Below, one piece after another: positions 26,375 to 35,304 of a DNA stretch of 64,000 bases (its first letter is position 1; each line of letters begins with the position of its first letter). This DNA comes from DSVZ01 sp964568145 (GTDB lineage Bacteria; Verrucomicrobiota; Verrucomicrobiia; Limisphaerales; J093): the NCBI GenBank assembly GCA_964568145.1, contig CAZMOZ010000001.1:1-64000 (forward strand), written 5' to 3'. Position numbers and translations under genes: made by a program. The notes below the pieces were generated by a model, which did not search any database, was not told the origin of the DNA, and worked only from the letters and a program-made list of their open reading frames with translations.

Positions 26375-26842
26375 CGCCGGTTTCCAGCCGGCAACTTCGG
26401 CCAGCTTCTGGGTCCGTCACCGCGCGCCCTCGATTGTGCCGACGGCAAGCGAGCGGTGCGGCGTAACGCTGGCTTCCCAACTGGCACGTTGGCGGTTCGG
26501 CAGCTGGCCGTTTGACCCGCCAATTTCCCGAGCTATCAATTTCTCAAGGCGTGTTTGATCTGAGATCGCGCGGACGTGTCAACCCGTCACCCAAACAGTT
26601 CCCAGCCGCCAGGGGCCTGCCGGGGCCGGGTGAATCACTTTGCAGGCACGCTGCGCGCCGCCAGCGCGACTGCGAACGCCAGGCGGGAGCGTCCGGGCCG
26701 GCGATCCGGCAAAGGTGCCGCTCTGTTTGCTGCCGGTCGGGCCTTGATGTGGCGGCGCGAGACCCCGTCGAACCCGGACCATCCGTGGCTGCGGTCCTCA
26801 GACAGCGGCGGCTGTGGTGGATTGCCCGCGCGACAGCCGCCA
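26375..26842. other. Gap between rbsK and the sensor kinase
   Basis: 468 bp with no supported gene. Open frames upstream of the kinase signal peptide are Arg/Pro/Ser-rich with no family resemblance. If translation began at 26576 or 26747, part of this would be an N-terminal extension of the kinase. Confidence 0.5.
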
Positions 26843-29059
26843 ATGCTTGCCTGGGTCGCGCTGCTGCTGCTGGGCCTTCAGTGTGGGGTTTTGACCGGGG
26901 CAACGGACGACACGGCGCAGTTGAGCGTTCCCGAGCCGCCTCCGGTCTGGCGGCTGGAAAACGATACGGCTGCCGGTCAGTTTGGCCACGCGCTCGCCGC
27001 GGGCGACGTGAATGGCGACGGCTTCAGCGACGTGGTGGTCGGCGCGCGGGTGTACCCGAAGCCGTACTGGCGGGCGGGCCGGGTGCTCCTGTTCCCCGGC
27101 TCCGCGGCCGGCCCGCCAACCACGCCCGCATGGCTGGCGGAAGGCACCGAGTCGGAGCAACGCTTTGCCGAGACGGTCGCGTGCGGCGATTTCAACGGAG
27201 ACGGCTTCGCGGACGTGCTGGTCGGCTCGTGGATGCACCGGAACCGCCGGGGAGAAGTCTGGTTGTTTTACAGTTCACGGGATGGCCCGGGCGCGCAGGC
27301 GGACTGGTACGTGGAAGGCGAGGAGGAAGGGCTTTGCCTGGGGTACGCCGGCTGTTCGGCGGGCGATTTGAACGGCGACGGCTTTGATGACGCGGCGGCG
27401 GGCGCGGCTTATTACAGCGAAGTGGATCGGCGGGAAGGCCGGGTCTTCGTCTGGTACGGCGGGCCCGCCGGGCTCAAGCGGGAGGCGGACTGGATTTTCC
27501 AAAGCCCGCGCAAAGGCACGAGTCTGGGGGCGGCCGTGGCCGCGGCGGGCGACGTCAACGGCGACGGTTGCGACGACCTGCTGGTGGGGGAACCCGCCTA
27601 TTACCTCCGGGACCCCAAGACCGGCTACCTCACCGCCACCGGCCGGGTGTTGGTCTTTCACGGCCGCCGGGAGGGTTTGGCGGACCAGCCGGACTGGACC
27701 TTCGCTTCTCCGCAACGGCTGGGCTCGAACTTTGGCCGGCACCTCAGCGGCGCGGGCGATGTCAATGGCGACGGCTATGCCGATGTGCTCGTGGGCGCGA
27801 ACAAGGCGGATGAGACTCACCGCGAAGAGGGCAAGGTCTTCCTGTTCCTGGGATCCGCCGACGGCTTGGCGTCGGCCCCGGCCTGGATTGCGCGCGGCAA
27901 CGTGCCCGACGGTCTGTTGGGCATCGCCCTCAGCGGCGCGGGCGACGTGGACCGCGACGGCTTTGCAGACGTGGTGGTGGGGTCCACGTGGCACACAGGA
28001 CCGGGCACGAACCGGATTCGCGCCTGGCTCTTCCGCGGCGGCGCGCAGGGTTTGCGAACCGCCCCGGACTGGATGGTCGAAGTGGACCAGGCTTACGCCG
28101 CGCCGGGCGTGACCGTGCGGGGCCTTGGCGACGTGAACGGCGACGGCCACGCCGACGTGGGCGTGGCCTCGTGGCTGCACAAGAGCGCGCAAAATCGCGA
28201 AGGCCACGTGCGAATCTTCCCCGGATCGGCGCGCGGCCTGCCGGGTTCGATGCTCCACGCCGACACGCCGCACCCGGTCATCGCCTGGTGGCCGCCGTCG
28301 GTTCGCCCGCCGTGGTGGAAGTCGCCCTGGGCGGCCGGCTCGGGCGCGGTGGTCTTGGTCGCCGGGGCGCTGGCTTTGGTGCGCGGGCTGGAGTTGCGGC
28401 GCTGGCGCCGGCGGCTTCGCACTCTTGAACGCGAACAGGCCCTCACCCGCGAGCGCGCCCGCATCGCCCAGGACATGCACGATCACCTCGGCGCCAGCCT
28501 CACGCGGTTGACCTTGCTGAGCGAACTGACCCGGCGCGACCTCGCTTTGCCCGAGCAGGCCCGCGTCCACGCCGATCAACTGGTCTCCGGCGCCCGGGAA
28601 CTGGCCGGCACCGTGGACGAGATCGTCTGGGCGCTGAACCCGCAGAAGGACAAGCTGGAAAACCTGGTTTCCTACCTGTCCACGTACACTGAGGAATTCT
28701 TGCGCGCGGCCAGCCTGCGCTGCCGGCTGGACCTGCCCGAGCGCCTGCCGGATTTGCGCCTGACTTCGGAGGCGCGGCACAGCCTGTTCCTGGCGTGCAA
28801 GGAGGCTTTGAACAACGTGGCCAAACACGCCCGTGCCACGGAGGTCTGGCTGCGGCTGAACGTGACCGACGCGACGCTAACCCTCGCCATCGAGGACAAC
28901 GGCTGCGGGTTTGCGCCGGAAACCGCCGGCCGGGAACGCAACGGTCTGGTCAATCTGCGGCGCCGGCTCGAGGCGCTGGGCGGCCGGCTGACCGTGACCA
29001 GCCAGTCGGGTCGCGGCACCCAGGTGCGCATGGAAGTGCCGCTACAGGCTGACCGTTAG
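26843..29059 (+). CDS. Sensor histidine kinase with FG-GAP (integrin-like) beta-propeller sensor
   Basis: 738 residues from the ATG at 26843, where a signal peptide begins (MLAWVALLLLGLQCGVLTGA); starts at 26576 or 26747 are possible. The periplasmic part has seven FG-GAP repeats, each with a calcium-loop such as GDVNGDGFSDVVVGA, GDFNGDGFADVLVGS or GDVDRDGFADVVVGS, enough for a seven-bladed propeller. A transmembrane span (SGAVVLVAGALALVRGL) leads to a HisKA_3 domain with RIAQDMHDHLGASL (phospho-His) and an HATPase domain (CKEALNNVAKHA, IEDNGCGFAP, GLVNLRRRLEALGG). This is a NarL/DegS-type kinase; its partner regulator lies 105 bp downstream. A propeller sensor of this kind is unusual; the ligand is unknown. 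Confidence 0.9.
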   Translation: MLAWVALLLLGLQCGVLTGATDDTAQLSVPEPPPVWRLENDTAAGQFGHALAAGDVNGDGFSDVVVGARVYPKPYWRAGRVLLFPGSAAGPPTTPAWLAEGTESEQRFAETVACGDFNGDGFADVLVGSWMHRNRRGEVWLFYSSRDGPGAQADWYVEGEEEGLCLGYAGCSAGDLNGDGFDDAAAGAAYYSEVDRREGRVFVWYGGPAGLKREADWIFQSPRKGTSLGAAVAAAGDVNGDGCDDLLVGEPAYYLRDPKTGYLTATGRVLVFHGRREGLADQPDWTFASPQRLGSNFGRHLSGAGDVNGDGYADVLVGANKADETHREEGKVFLFLGSADGLASAPAWIARGNVPDGLLGIALSGAGDVDRDGFADVVVGSTWHTGPGTNRIRAWLFRGGAQGLRTAPDWMVEVDQAYAAPGVTVRGLGDVNGDGHADVGVASWLHKSAQNREGHVRIFPGSARGLPGSMLHADTPHPVIAWWPPSVRPPWWKSPWAAGSGAVVLVAGALALVRGLELRRWRRRLRTLEREQALTRERARIAQDMHDHLGASLTRLTLLSELTRRDLALPEQARVHADQLVSGARELAGTVDEIVWALNPQKDKLENLVSYLSTYTEEFLRAASLRCRLDLPERLPDLRLTSEARHSLFLACKEALNNVAKHARATEVWLRLNVTDATLTLAIEDNGCGFAPETAGRERNGLVNLRRRLEALGGRLTVTSQSGRGTQVRMEVPLQADR

Positions 29060-29164
29060 CGGGGGGGCGGCCATTGCTCCAAGCGCCTGCGGCGTTCGTG
29101 ATCACGGCTGCTTGCACGCCAGGGTTTCAAGGTCCGCCGGCGAGGTGCCCGGCAGCGCGGTAGC

Positions 29165-29869
29165 ATGTTCATGCTCTTGGAGGCGGATGTCACGGGCGCT
29201 AAACTTGCCCAGGTGAATGGCGACGCTACCACCCCGGCCGGGCCGGTGCGGGTGGCCATCGTCGAGGACGACCCCGGCACCCGCCAGAGCCTGGCCCTGT
29301 TGATCGGCGGCACGCCCGGCTTCCACTGCGTAGGCGTCCACGCCGACGCGGAGGCGGCGCTCGCCGGGATTCCCAGCAGCCGGCCGGACGTGGTGTTGAT
29401 GGACATTCAACTGCCCCGGCTCTCCGGGCTGGAGTGCGTGCACCGGCTCAAGCCCCGGCTGCCCGCCGTCCAGTTCATCATGCTCACCGTGTTCGAGGAC
29501 GACGAGCGCGTGTTTGATTCGCTGGCCGCCGGCGCCACCGGCTATCTGCTCAAGCGCGCCTCGCCGGCCGAGATTCTCGAAGCCATCGCCGAGGCGCATC
29601 GTGGCGGCTCGCCCATGACCAGCGCCATCGCGCGCAAGGTGGTGCAAGCCTTCCACCGGCCTCCGCCCGCGGCCGCCGCGACCACCGTTGAAGTCAGCCC
29701 ACGCGAGCAGCAGATCCTCACGCTCTTGTCACGCGGGTACCGTTACAAGGAGATCGCCGAGCAACTGGGCATCGCGCTCGACACGGTGCGCAGCCACATC
29801 CGGCGGTTGTACGAGAAGCTGCAGGTGACCTCGCGCACCGAGGCGGTGGTGAAGTTTCTGGGCCGGTAA
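29165..29869 (+). CDS. NarL/FixJ-family response regulator
   Basis: 234 residues. The receiver domain (about 28-145) has the acidic pair VEDDP, the phospho-acceptor Asp in VVLMDIQLPRLSGLE, Thr in MLTVFEDD and Lys in GYLLKRA. The LuxR-type helix-turn-helix (about 170-230) reads SPREQQILTLLSRGYRYKEI and LGIALDTVRSHIRRLYEKL. It is the DNA-binding partner of the FG-GAP kinase just upstream. Its targets may include the secreted beta-helix gene that follows on the same strand, but no binding site can be recognised. Confidence 0.93.
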   Translation: MFMLLEADVTGAKLAQVNGDATTPAGPVRVAIVEDDPGTRQSLALLIGGTPGFHCVGVHADAEAALAGIPSSRPDVVLMDIQLPRLSGLECVHRLKPRLPAVQFIMLTVFEDDERVFDSLAAGATGYLLKRASPAEILEAIAEAHRGGSPMTSAIARKVVQAFHRPPPAAAATTVEVSPREQQILTLLSRGYRYKEIAEQLGIALDTVRSHIRRLYEKLQVTSRTEAVVKFLGR

Positions 29870-30062
29870 ACCACCAGCGCGGGGCGCCGCAGACTTCGGC
29901 GCCATCGCATCGCGGTTCACCGGCAGGGCGACGCGGGCGGAGCGATCTTCCCCGTCCCCTTCACGGCCCGATTCACATCTTTGTGCGACTACCGCGGCAG
30001 ATCGCGGTGTTTAGATTGGACCGTGAAGCGGCATTGCAGCCACGCAACAACCTGTAGAAGCC

Positions 30063-33000
30063 ATGAAGTCGAATCTCGGTCTCGTTGAAAGCCTGGTCCG
30101 CGCGGCCCAAGCCCGCGCTTCCCAACCCGACCGGCCTGCGTTCGCGCCCCGGTTGCTCTGGAACCCGCGGGCCGGCCTCCTCGCGCTCGCGCTGTTGGCC
30201 GCGCTGGGGCTGGCAGTGCCCCACGCGGCTGCGGACGTCTTTATCGTCACGACCACCGAAGACCGTGTGCCGGAAAACAACGAGGACCGCGTCGAAGGTT
30301 CGCTGCGCCAGGCGATCCTGGACGCGAACGCCCGGCCCACCACACCCGCCGCACCGCACACGATCACCTTCGCCCTCGCTGGCGACGGTCCGCACACGAT
30401 CCGGCCCGTGGCCGCCTTGCCGCGGATCGAGCAGCCGGTGCACATCTTGGGGCCGGTGGACGCGGGCGGCCGTCCGCAGCTCGAACTGGACGGCTCGCAG
30501 ACCGGCGGCGACGGCCTGCAAATCTGGGCCGGCCATTGCCGCGTTTATGGCCTGGCCATCAACCGCTGCCCCGGCGCGGGCATCCGGCTGGTGTTGGGCG
30601 GCAACAACTGGATCCACGGCAACTTCCTCGGCACGGACGTGACCGGCACGGTGGCGTTGCGCAACACCTTCGGAATTGATCTGCGCAGTTCGCCCGACAA
30701 CGTCCTCGGCGGCACCACCGCCGCCGATCGCAATCTGATCTCGGGAAATGGCCGCGGCATCAATCTGAACGGCGCGAACAACAACCGGATCATCGGCAAT
30801 TACATCGGCACGGACGTGACCGGCTCGCTGGCGCTGGGCAACGACGTCGGGGTGTTCTTCGAGCGGGGCGACGCGGGCGGTCCGACGACCGGCAACCGCG
30901 TCGGCGAGTCGGGGGCGGGCGCGGGCAATGTGATTTCCGGCAACGGCAAGGGAATTGTCCTCACCCACCTTTGCGACGCGAATGCGGTGCAGAACAACTT
31001 GATCGGGACCGACGCCCCGGGACTCCTGCCCTTGGGTAATCCCTTTGGTGGCATCAATCTCAACGCCGCCCGCCTGAACGTCATCGGCGGCCCGGACCAG
31101 ATGCATCGCAACGTGATTTCAGCCAACGGCGTCGGAATTGATTTTGACGGGGCCGCGATGCTGAACGTCGTGGATGGGAACTGGATCGGCACGGACGGCA
31201 CCGGAAATGCACCGTTGGGCAACACCGGACCGGGGATCCTGATTCGCGACGGGTCCGGCAATAATCGTATCGGGAACCCGACAACACCTAATGTCATCAC
31301 CGCCAACGCTGAGGGCGTGCGCATTCAGAATGGGGCCACCCGTAACAACCTTTTCTCAAATCGCATCGGTCTTTTCGCGAGTGAGGGCGATGCGCTGGGT
31401 AATAGCGCCTTCGGCGTCGTCATTGAAAATGCGAATGACAACACGATCGGCGGTTTCGGAGGCGAGTTTGCCAACCTCATCGCCTTCAATGGCCGGGACG
31501 GCGTGCGGATCACTTCCGGGACCGGCAATAGGGTGGGAAGCTTGATTTACGGAAATGGCGGGTTGGGAATTGATCTGGGGCCGGAAGGTCCGACCTCCAA
31601 TGATCCTGGCGATACGGACACCGGCGCCAACAATCTTCAAAACCATCCCCAACTGGCCGTGTTCGGTTCGGTGTCGGGTTCGTTGGCGTCCATCCGTGGA
31701 GTTCTCGACAGCGCGCCGAACACCGAGTTCATCATCGAGTTCTATGCGACGTCCGGATCGGAGTGCGGCCCAAACGGCCGAACCTTCTTGGGCTGGCTGT
31801 TGGTCGTTACCGACGGATTCGGCAGGGCCCAATTCACGTTACCGGGACCGTTCGATTTCCCCGAGCCAGTTTTCATCTCGGCCACAGCAAGCGATCAGTT
31901 GGGCAACACCTCCGAATTTTCACCGTGCCAGGCGATGGCGTTGCCGCCGGGCCTCTCGGAGATCCCCGATCAGGTCACCGCGATGAATACGCCCGTCACC
32001 GTGCCGTTCACGGTGACAGACTTCAATTTCGGGCTGCACGGCCTGGTCGAAGTCACCGCCGACTCGTCGAATCCGGAGCTGGTGCCTGACTCGCCGGACC
32101 ACCTGGAGTTCGGCGGCGGCGGCGCGTCCCGCACGCTGACGATCACGCCCGCGGCCGGCCGGCTGGGCACCGCCACGATCACCCTCACGGCGACTGATTT
32201 TGCGGGGTTGAGCGCGACGCGCAGCTTCCAGGTGCGCGTGGTCCGCGACAGCGGCATGACGCCGGTCCTTACCGGCCTCGCGCCGGACGCGCTGCCCGCC
32301 AACGGCGACGCCTTCACGCTGGTCGTGCAGGGCGCGTTTTTCGACGCGGGCGATCAGGTGGAATGGAGCGGTGCGACCCGCCCGACGACCTTCGTCAGCG
32401 ACCATGAGTTGCGCGCCGACCTTCCGGCGGCGGACCTGGTCTCGGCCGCCGAACTGGCCACCGTGTTGGTCACGGTCCGCGCGCCCAGCGGCCTGGTGTC
32501 GAACCCCAAGGTCTTCACCCTCACCGGCGCCCAGGTGACCCAGGCGAACAGCGATGTCGCCCTGGCCGGCGAAACCGTGGCCGCCGCCTCGCCACCCGAC
32601 GATGGCAGCAGCCCCGGCGTGAGCGCCACGGTGCAAAACAGCGGCACTCCGGAGCCGGTCATCGTGACCACGGCGGTTTACGATTCGTTGCCGGTGGACA
32701 GCGCGCCGGTTTTCGACGTGGGTGGGGGGTACGGGGATGTGAAGGTGAGCGGGGCCGACGCCGCGGACTCGGCGACCAGTCGCTTCTACTACCCGGCCGA
32801 CCTGGACCCAGCCGCGGAAGCCACACTGACCTTGCTTTACTTCAACGGCAGCGACTGGGTGGCGGTGCTCAGCAGCGGCGGCCTCATGCCGGCCAAGGAC
32901 GTGACTGACAACCTGGACGGCACGATCTCCGGCGGGCGCTTCACGGTCGTCTTCGACCAGACCAGCACGCCCAGGCTCACCGACCTGACCGGCACGGTGT

Positions 33001-33536
33001 TCACGTTCACCCGGCCGGATTCCGAGCCGCCGCTGGCGGTGGACGACTCCTTCGGGCGCCCGGCCGACGACACGTTCAAACTGCCGGTGGCCGACCTGTT
33101 GGATAATGACAGTGACCCGGACAACGATCCGCTCACCCTTACCGGTGTTTCCGCGGCCAGCGCGCGTGGCGGCACGGTGCAACTGCTCGGCTCGTGGATC
33201 ATCTACCGGAGCACGCCCGGCGACCGCGCGCCGGATTCGTTCGCGTACACCGTCTCGGACGGGCGGAACGGTCTGGCCACGGCCACGGTGCATCTGACCG
33301 TGCCACCGGACAGCCGCCCGGCGCGGAACATCCTGCGCGGACCCACCCTGGTCGGCGGCCACTGGCAGGTGATCTTCGCCGGCATCCCCGGCCGTACTTA
33401 CACGGTCGAGTTTTCGACCGACCTTCAAAACTGGTCGCCGCTGGGGACGCTCACGGTCGGAGCGGATGGCGTGGGGACGTTCACCGATCCCGACCCGCCC
33501 GGTGCCGCGCGGTTTTATCGTCTGACGCTGCCTTGA
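30063..33536 (+). CDS. Large secreted parallel beta-helix protein with Ig-like domains
   Basis: 1157 residues. A late hydrophobic signal (LLALALLAALGLAVPHAAA) is preceded by about 40 basic residues. Residues about 60-520 are a right-handed beta-helix with repeated turns such as NYIGTDVTGSLALGNDVG, NLIGTDAPGLLPLGNPFGG and NWIGTDGTGNAPLGN. Then come a cadherin/Ig-like domain (about 630-730), an IPT-like domain (about 735-820), a low-complexity region, a second Ig-like domain starting LAVDDSFGRP, and a final module (TYTVEFSTDLQNWSPLG to ARFYRLTLP) common at the C-terminus of Verrucomicrobial secreted proteins. It may bind or cleave polysaccharide, but no catalytic site is recognised. There is no PEP-CTERM tail. 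Confidence 0.88.
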   Translation: MKSNLGLVESLVRAAQARASQPDRPAFAPRLLWNPRAGLLALALLAALGLAVPHAAADVFIVTTTEDRVPENNEDRVEGSLRQAILDANARPTTPAAPHTITFALAGDGPHTIRPVAALPRIEQPVHILGPVDAGGRPQLELDGSQTGGDGLQIWAGHCRVYGLAINRCPGAGIRLVLGGNNWIHGNFLGTDVTGTVALRNTFGIDLRSSPDNVLGGTTAADRNLISGNGRGINLNGANNNRIIGNYIGTDVTGSLALGNDVGVFFERGDAGGPTTGNRVGESGAGAGNVISGNGKGIVLTHLCDANAVQNNLIGTDAPGLLPLGNPFGGINLNAARLNVIGGPDQMHRNVISANGVGIDFDGAAMLNVVDGNWIGTDGTGNAPLGNTGPGILIRDGSGNNRIGNPTTPNVITANAEGVRIQNGATRNNLFSNRIGLFASEGDALGNSAFGVVIENANDNTIGGFGGEFANLIAFNGRDGVRITSGTGNRVGSLIYGNGGLGIDLGPEGPTSNDPGDTDTGANNLQNHPQLAVFGSVSGSLASIRGVLDSAPNTEFIIEFYATSGSECGPNGRTFLGWLLVVTDGFGRAQFTLPGPFDFPEPVFISATASDQLGNTSEFSPCQAMALPPGLSEIPDQVTAMNTPVTVPFTVTDFNFGLHGLVEVTADSSNPELVPDSPDHLEFGGGGASRTLTITPAAGRLGTATITLTATDFAGLSATRSFQVRVVRDSGMTPVLTGLAPDALPANGDAFTLVVQGAFFDAGDQVEWSGATRPTTFVSDHELRADLPAADLVSAAELATVLVTVRAPSGLVSNPKVFTLTGAQVTQANSDVALAGETVAAASPPDDGSSPGVSATVQNSGTPEPVIVTTAVYDSLPVDSAPVFDVGGGYGDVKVSGADAADSATSRFYYPADLDPAAEATLTLLYFNGSDWVAVLSSGGLMPAKDVTDNLDGTISGGRFTVVFDQTSTPRLTDLTGTVFTFTRPDSEPPLAVDDSFGRPADDTFKLPVADLLDNDSDPDNDPLTLTGVSAASARGGTVQLLGSWIIYRSTPGDRAPDSFAYTVSDGRNGLATATVHLTVPPDSRPARNILRGPTLVGGHWQVIFAGIPGRTYTVEFSTDLQNWSPLGTLTVGADGVGTFTDPDPPGAARFYRLTLP

Positions 33537-33557
33537 ACTCTTGATGCTCGACAAGCC

Positions 33558-34319
33558 ATGAAACCACTCACCATTCACCTAAGCCTCCGGGCGCCGGGCC
33601 CGACGCTGCTGGCCGGTCTGCTGGCGTGGGCCGCGCCCGCATGGAGCGCCGTGATCGTCACCGGAGAATCTCCCGGCGTGATCATCCCGGATGCCAACGC
33701 GGCCGGCCTGGCGCGCACCGTGAACGTGGCCGCGCCGGGGCAAATCGTTCTCGATGTGAGCCTCACGCTCACCCTGGCCGGCGCGCTGGCGGGCTGGAAC
33801 GGCGATTTGTATGCCTGGCTGCGCCATGAGAGCGGCGCCTTGAGCGTGCTGCTCAACCGGCCCGGCCGCACCGCCGCCAACTCCGACGGCTACGCGGACA
33901 ACGGCCTGCTGGACGTCACGTTCGATGACGCAGCAGCGGGCGACATCCATTTGTACCAGCAAACCTGGGCCGGAAGTCCGGGGCCGCTGGGCGGCGTCTG
34001 GCAACCGGACGCGCGGTTCGTGGACCCGGCCCTCGTGACCGACGCCTCTCCGCGCGCGGCCTTCCTGAGCGTGTTCGACGGCGGGCCAGCGGGCGGCGAC
34101 TGGACCCTCTTCCTGGCCGACCTGAGCGGCGGCGGGCTGGTGAGCCTGGAGCACTGGCGCCTGGAGCTCATCACCGCCGCGGCCATCCCGATCCCGGAAC
34201 CGGCCGCCCTCGCCGTGGCAACCGTCTTGGGGCTGGTTGGTCTGGCGGGCGCGCGAGTATTTCGCCGCTGCCAGCACAGGGCTGCCCCGGGTTTCCCAAG
34301 TCAACCCGCGGCGCGGTGA
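33558..34319 (+). CDS. PEP-CTERM protein with P-domain-like beta-sandwich
   Basis: 253 residues. A signal peptide ends near PAWSA. The body, with VSLTLTLAGALAGWNGDLYA, LLNRPG, FLSVFDGGPAGGDWTLFLAD and LEHWRLEL, matches the proprotein-convertase P-domain pattern, a jelly-roll beta-sandwich. The tail IPIPEPAALAVATVLGLVGL followed by ARVFRR is a PEP-CTERM sorting signal, although about 15 residues follow the Arg cluster, longer than usual. It starts 22 bp after the beta-helix gene, so both may be expressed together. It is likely surface-bound or released after exosortase processing. Confidence 0.83.
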   Translation: MKPLTIHLSLRAPGPTLLAGLLAWAAPAWSAVIVTGESPGVIIPDANAAGLARTVNVAAPGQIVLDVSLTLTLAGALAGWNGDLYAWLRHESGALSVLLNRPGRTAANSDGYADNGLLDVTFDDAAAGDIHLYQQTWAGSPGPLGGVWQPDARFVDPALVTDASPRAAFLSVFDGGPAGGDWTLFLADLSGGGLVSLEHWRLELITAAAIPIPEPAALAVATVLGLVGLAGARVFRRCQHRAAPGFPSQPAAR

Positions 34320-34477
34320 ATTCAGATCGCCCTTGCATGACAGGCCGTGACTTTTCGCAACCCGTTTTGGGCCTGACCCGGCACCAGTCGGGCCCGGCCC
34401 CGAGACACGACACAACAACTCAAATCCCCTGTAAATCCATGTCTATGCACCCACCCCACGACACAACTCAGCGTTCC

Positions 34478-35032
34478 ATGAACTGAACCCGCGTCTTGTT
34501 GCCCGCGGCGTTGCTGCTGGCGGCCGCACCCGGCGCCCACGCTGGCATCCTCGGCGACGAGGTCTGGTGTGAACTGCACTATCCTGAACTGGGAACAGTG
34601 CTCCGGGGCCTCAGGGTGTACGACGTCGTCGAGACAGGCCCGGGCGATGCCTTTGGAGTTCAATGGAACGCCGGCGCAACACTCGACCCCGAGGATGACC
34701 GGCTCGTCATCCGGGCGCTTGGCGGTTTCAATTTCGACTCAGGCGTGGCGTTCAACGGCTTCGTGCTGGGTGACCTCGATTTCGCCCCCGGGGACGTCCT
34801 GCTTGGCTTGAGCCTGGAAGACAACACGATCGCCGGTTTCGACGGAACGAAGTTCGGTTTCCTGTCGGACGACACCGTCTGGGTCAACTTCGCCGGCACC
34901 GTTGTTGAACCGGGCGATGTCGCCACGCTGCGCTTTGTCCTCACCCGGCCCATTCCCGAGCCGGCCCAGGCCGTGACGCTCGTCGCGCTGGGTGTTCTGG
35001 CGTTCGCCGTCTGTCGTCGCTGGCGAGGCTGA
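34478..35032 (+). CDS. Short PEP-CTERM protein with TGA at codon 3
   Basis: The ATG at 34478 is followed by AAC and then TGA (34484-34486), after which the same frame reads TRVLLPAALLLAAAPGAHAG, an ideal signal peptide. A single base change (TGG to TGA) would explain this, so the gene may be damaged. Otherwise translation starts at TTG 34496 or 34499, giving a 178-residue product with a shortened signal. The body (about 150 residues, beta-rich, with NFDSGVAFNGFVLGDLDF) is of unknown function, and the end RPIPEPAQAVTLVALGVLAF plus CRRWRG is a PEP-CTERM signal. Third PEP-CTERM gene in the window. Confidence 0.72.
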
Positions 35033-35202
35033 GCCGCGTGGCCGAGACACAAGGCAGGCGGGTTGTTCCCGGATACGGCAAGAAAGCCCAAACTCAGAAA
35101 CTCAGAAACTGGGTGGTGGGTGGCGGGCGGGGATTCGGCAGGGGGTAGCCGGCCGCTGGCTCAGGGGCCGGATCCGTCGCCCCTCGGCGAGGGGCGACCT
35201 AC

Positions 35203-35242
35203 CACGGCAGGTGACACGGCCTGCACGAAATTGAGATGCCCC
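35203..35242. repeat. Partial MITE-like repeat end upstream of ribBA
   Basis: ACCACGGCAGGTGACACGGC then CTGCACGAAATTGAGATGCCCC matches the right ends at 7734-7777 and 13542-13588. No matching left end is clear, so this may be a remnant. Confidence 0.5.
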
Positions 35243-35304
35243 CGCGTCGTCTGCGCCCACTTGTGGCTGGCTTTCGGCCTTCAACGCCGTAGGCTTCCGC
35301 GTCT

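Noticed and set aside
35033..35304. FMN riboswitch upstream of ribBA
   Set aside because: I could not find the conserved FMN-element core sequences; the region holds repeat fragments instead.
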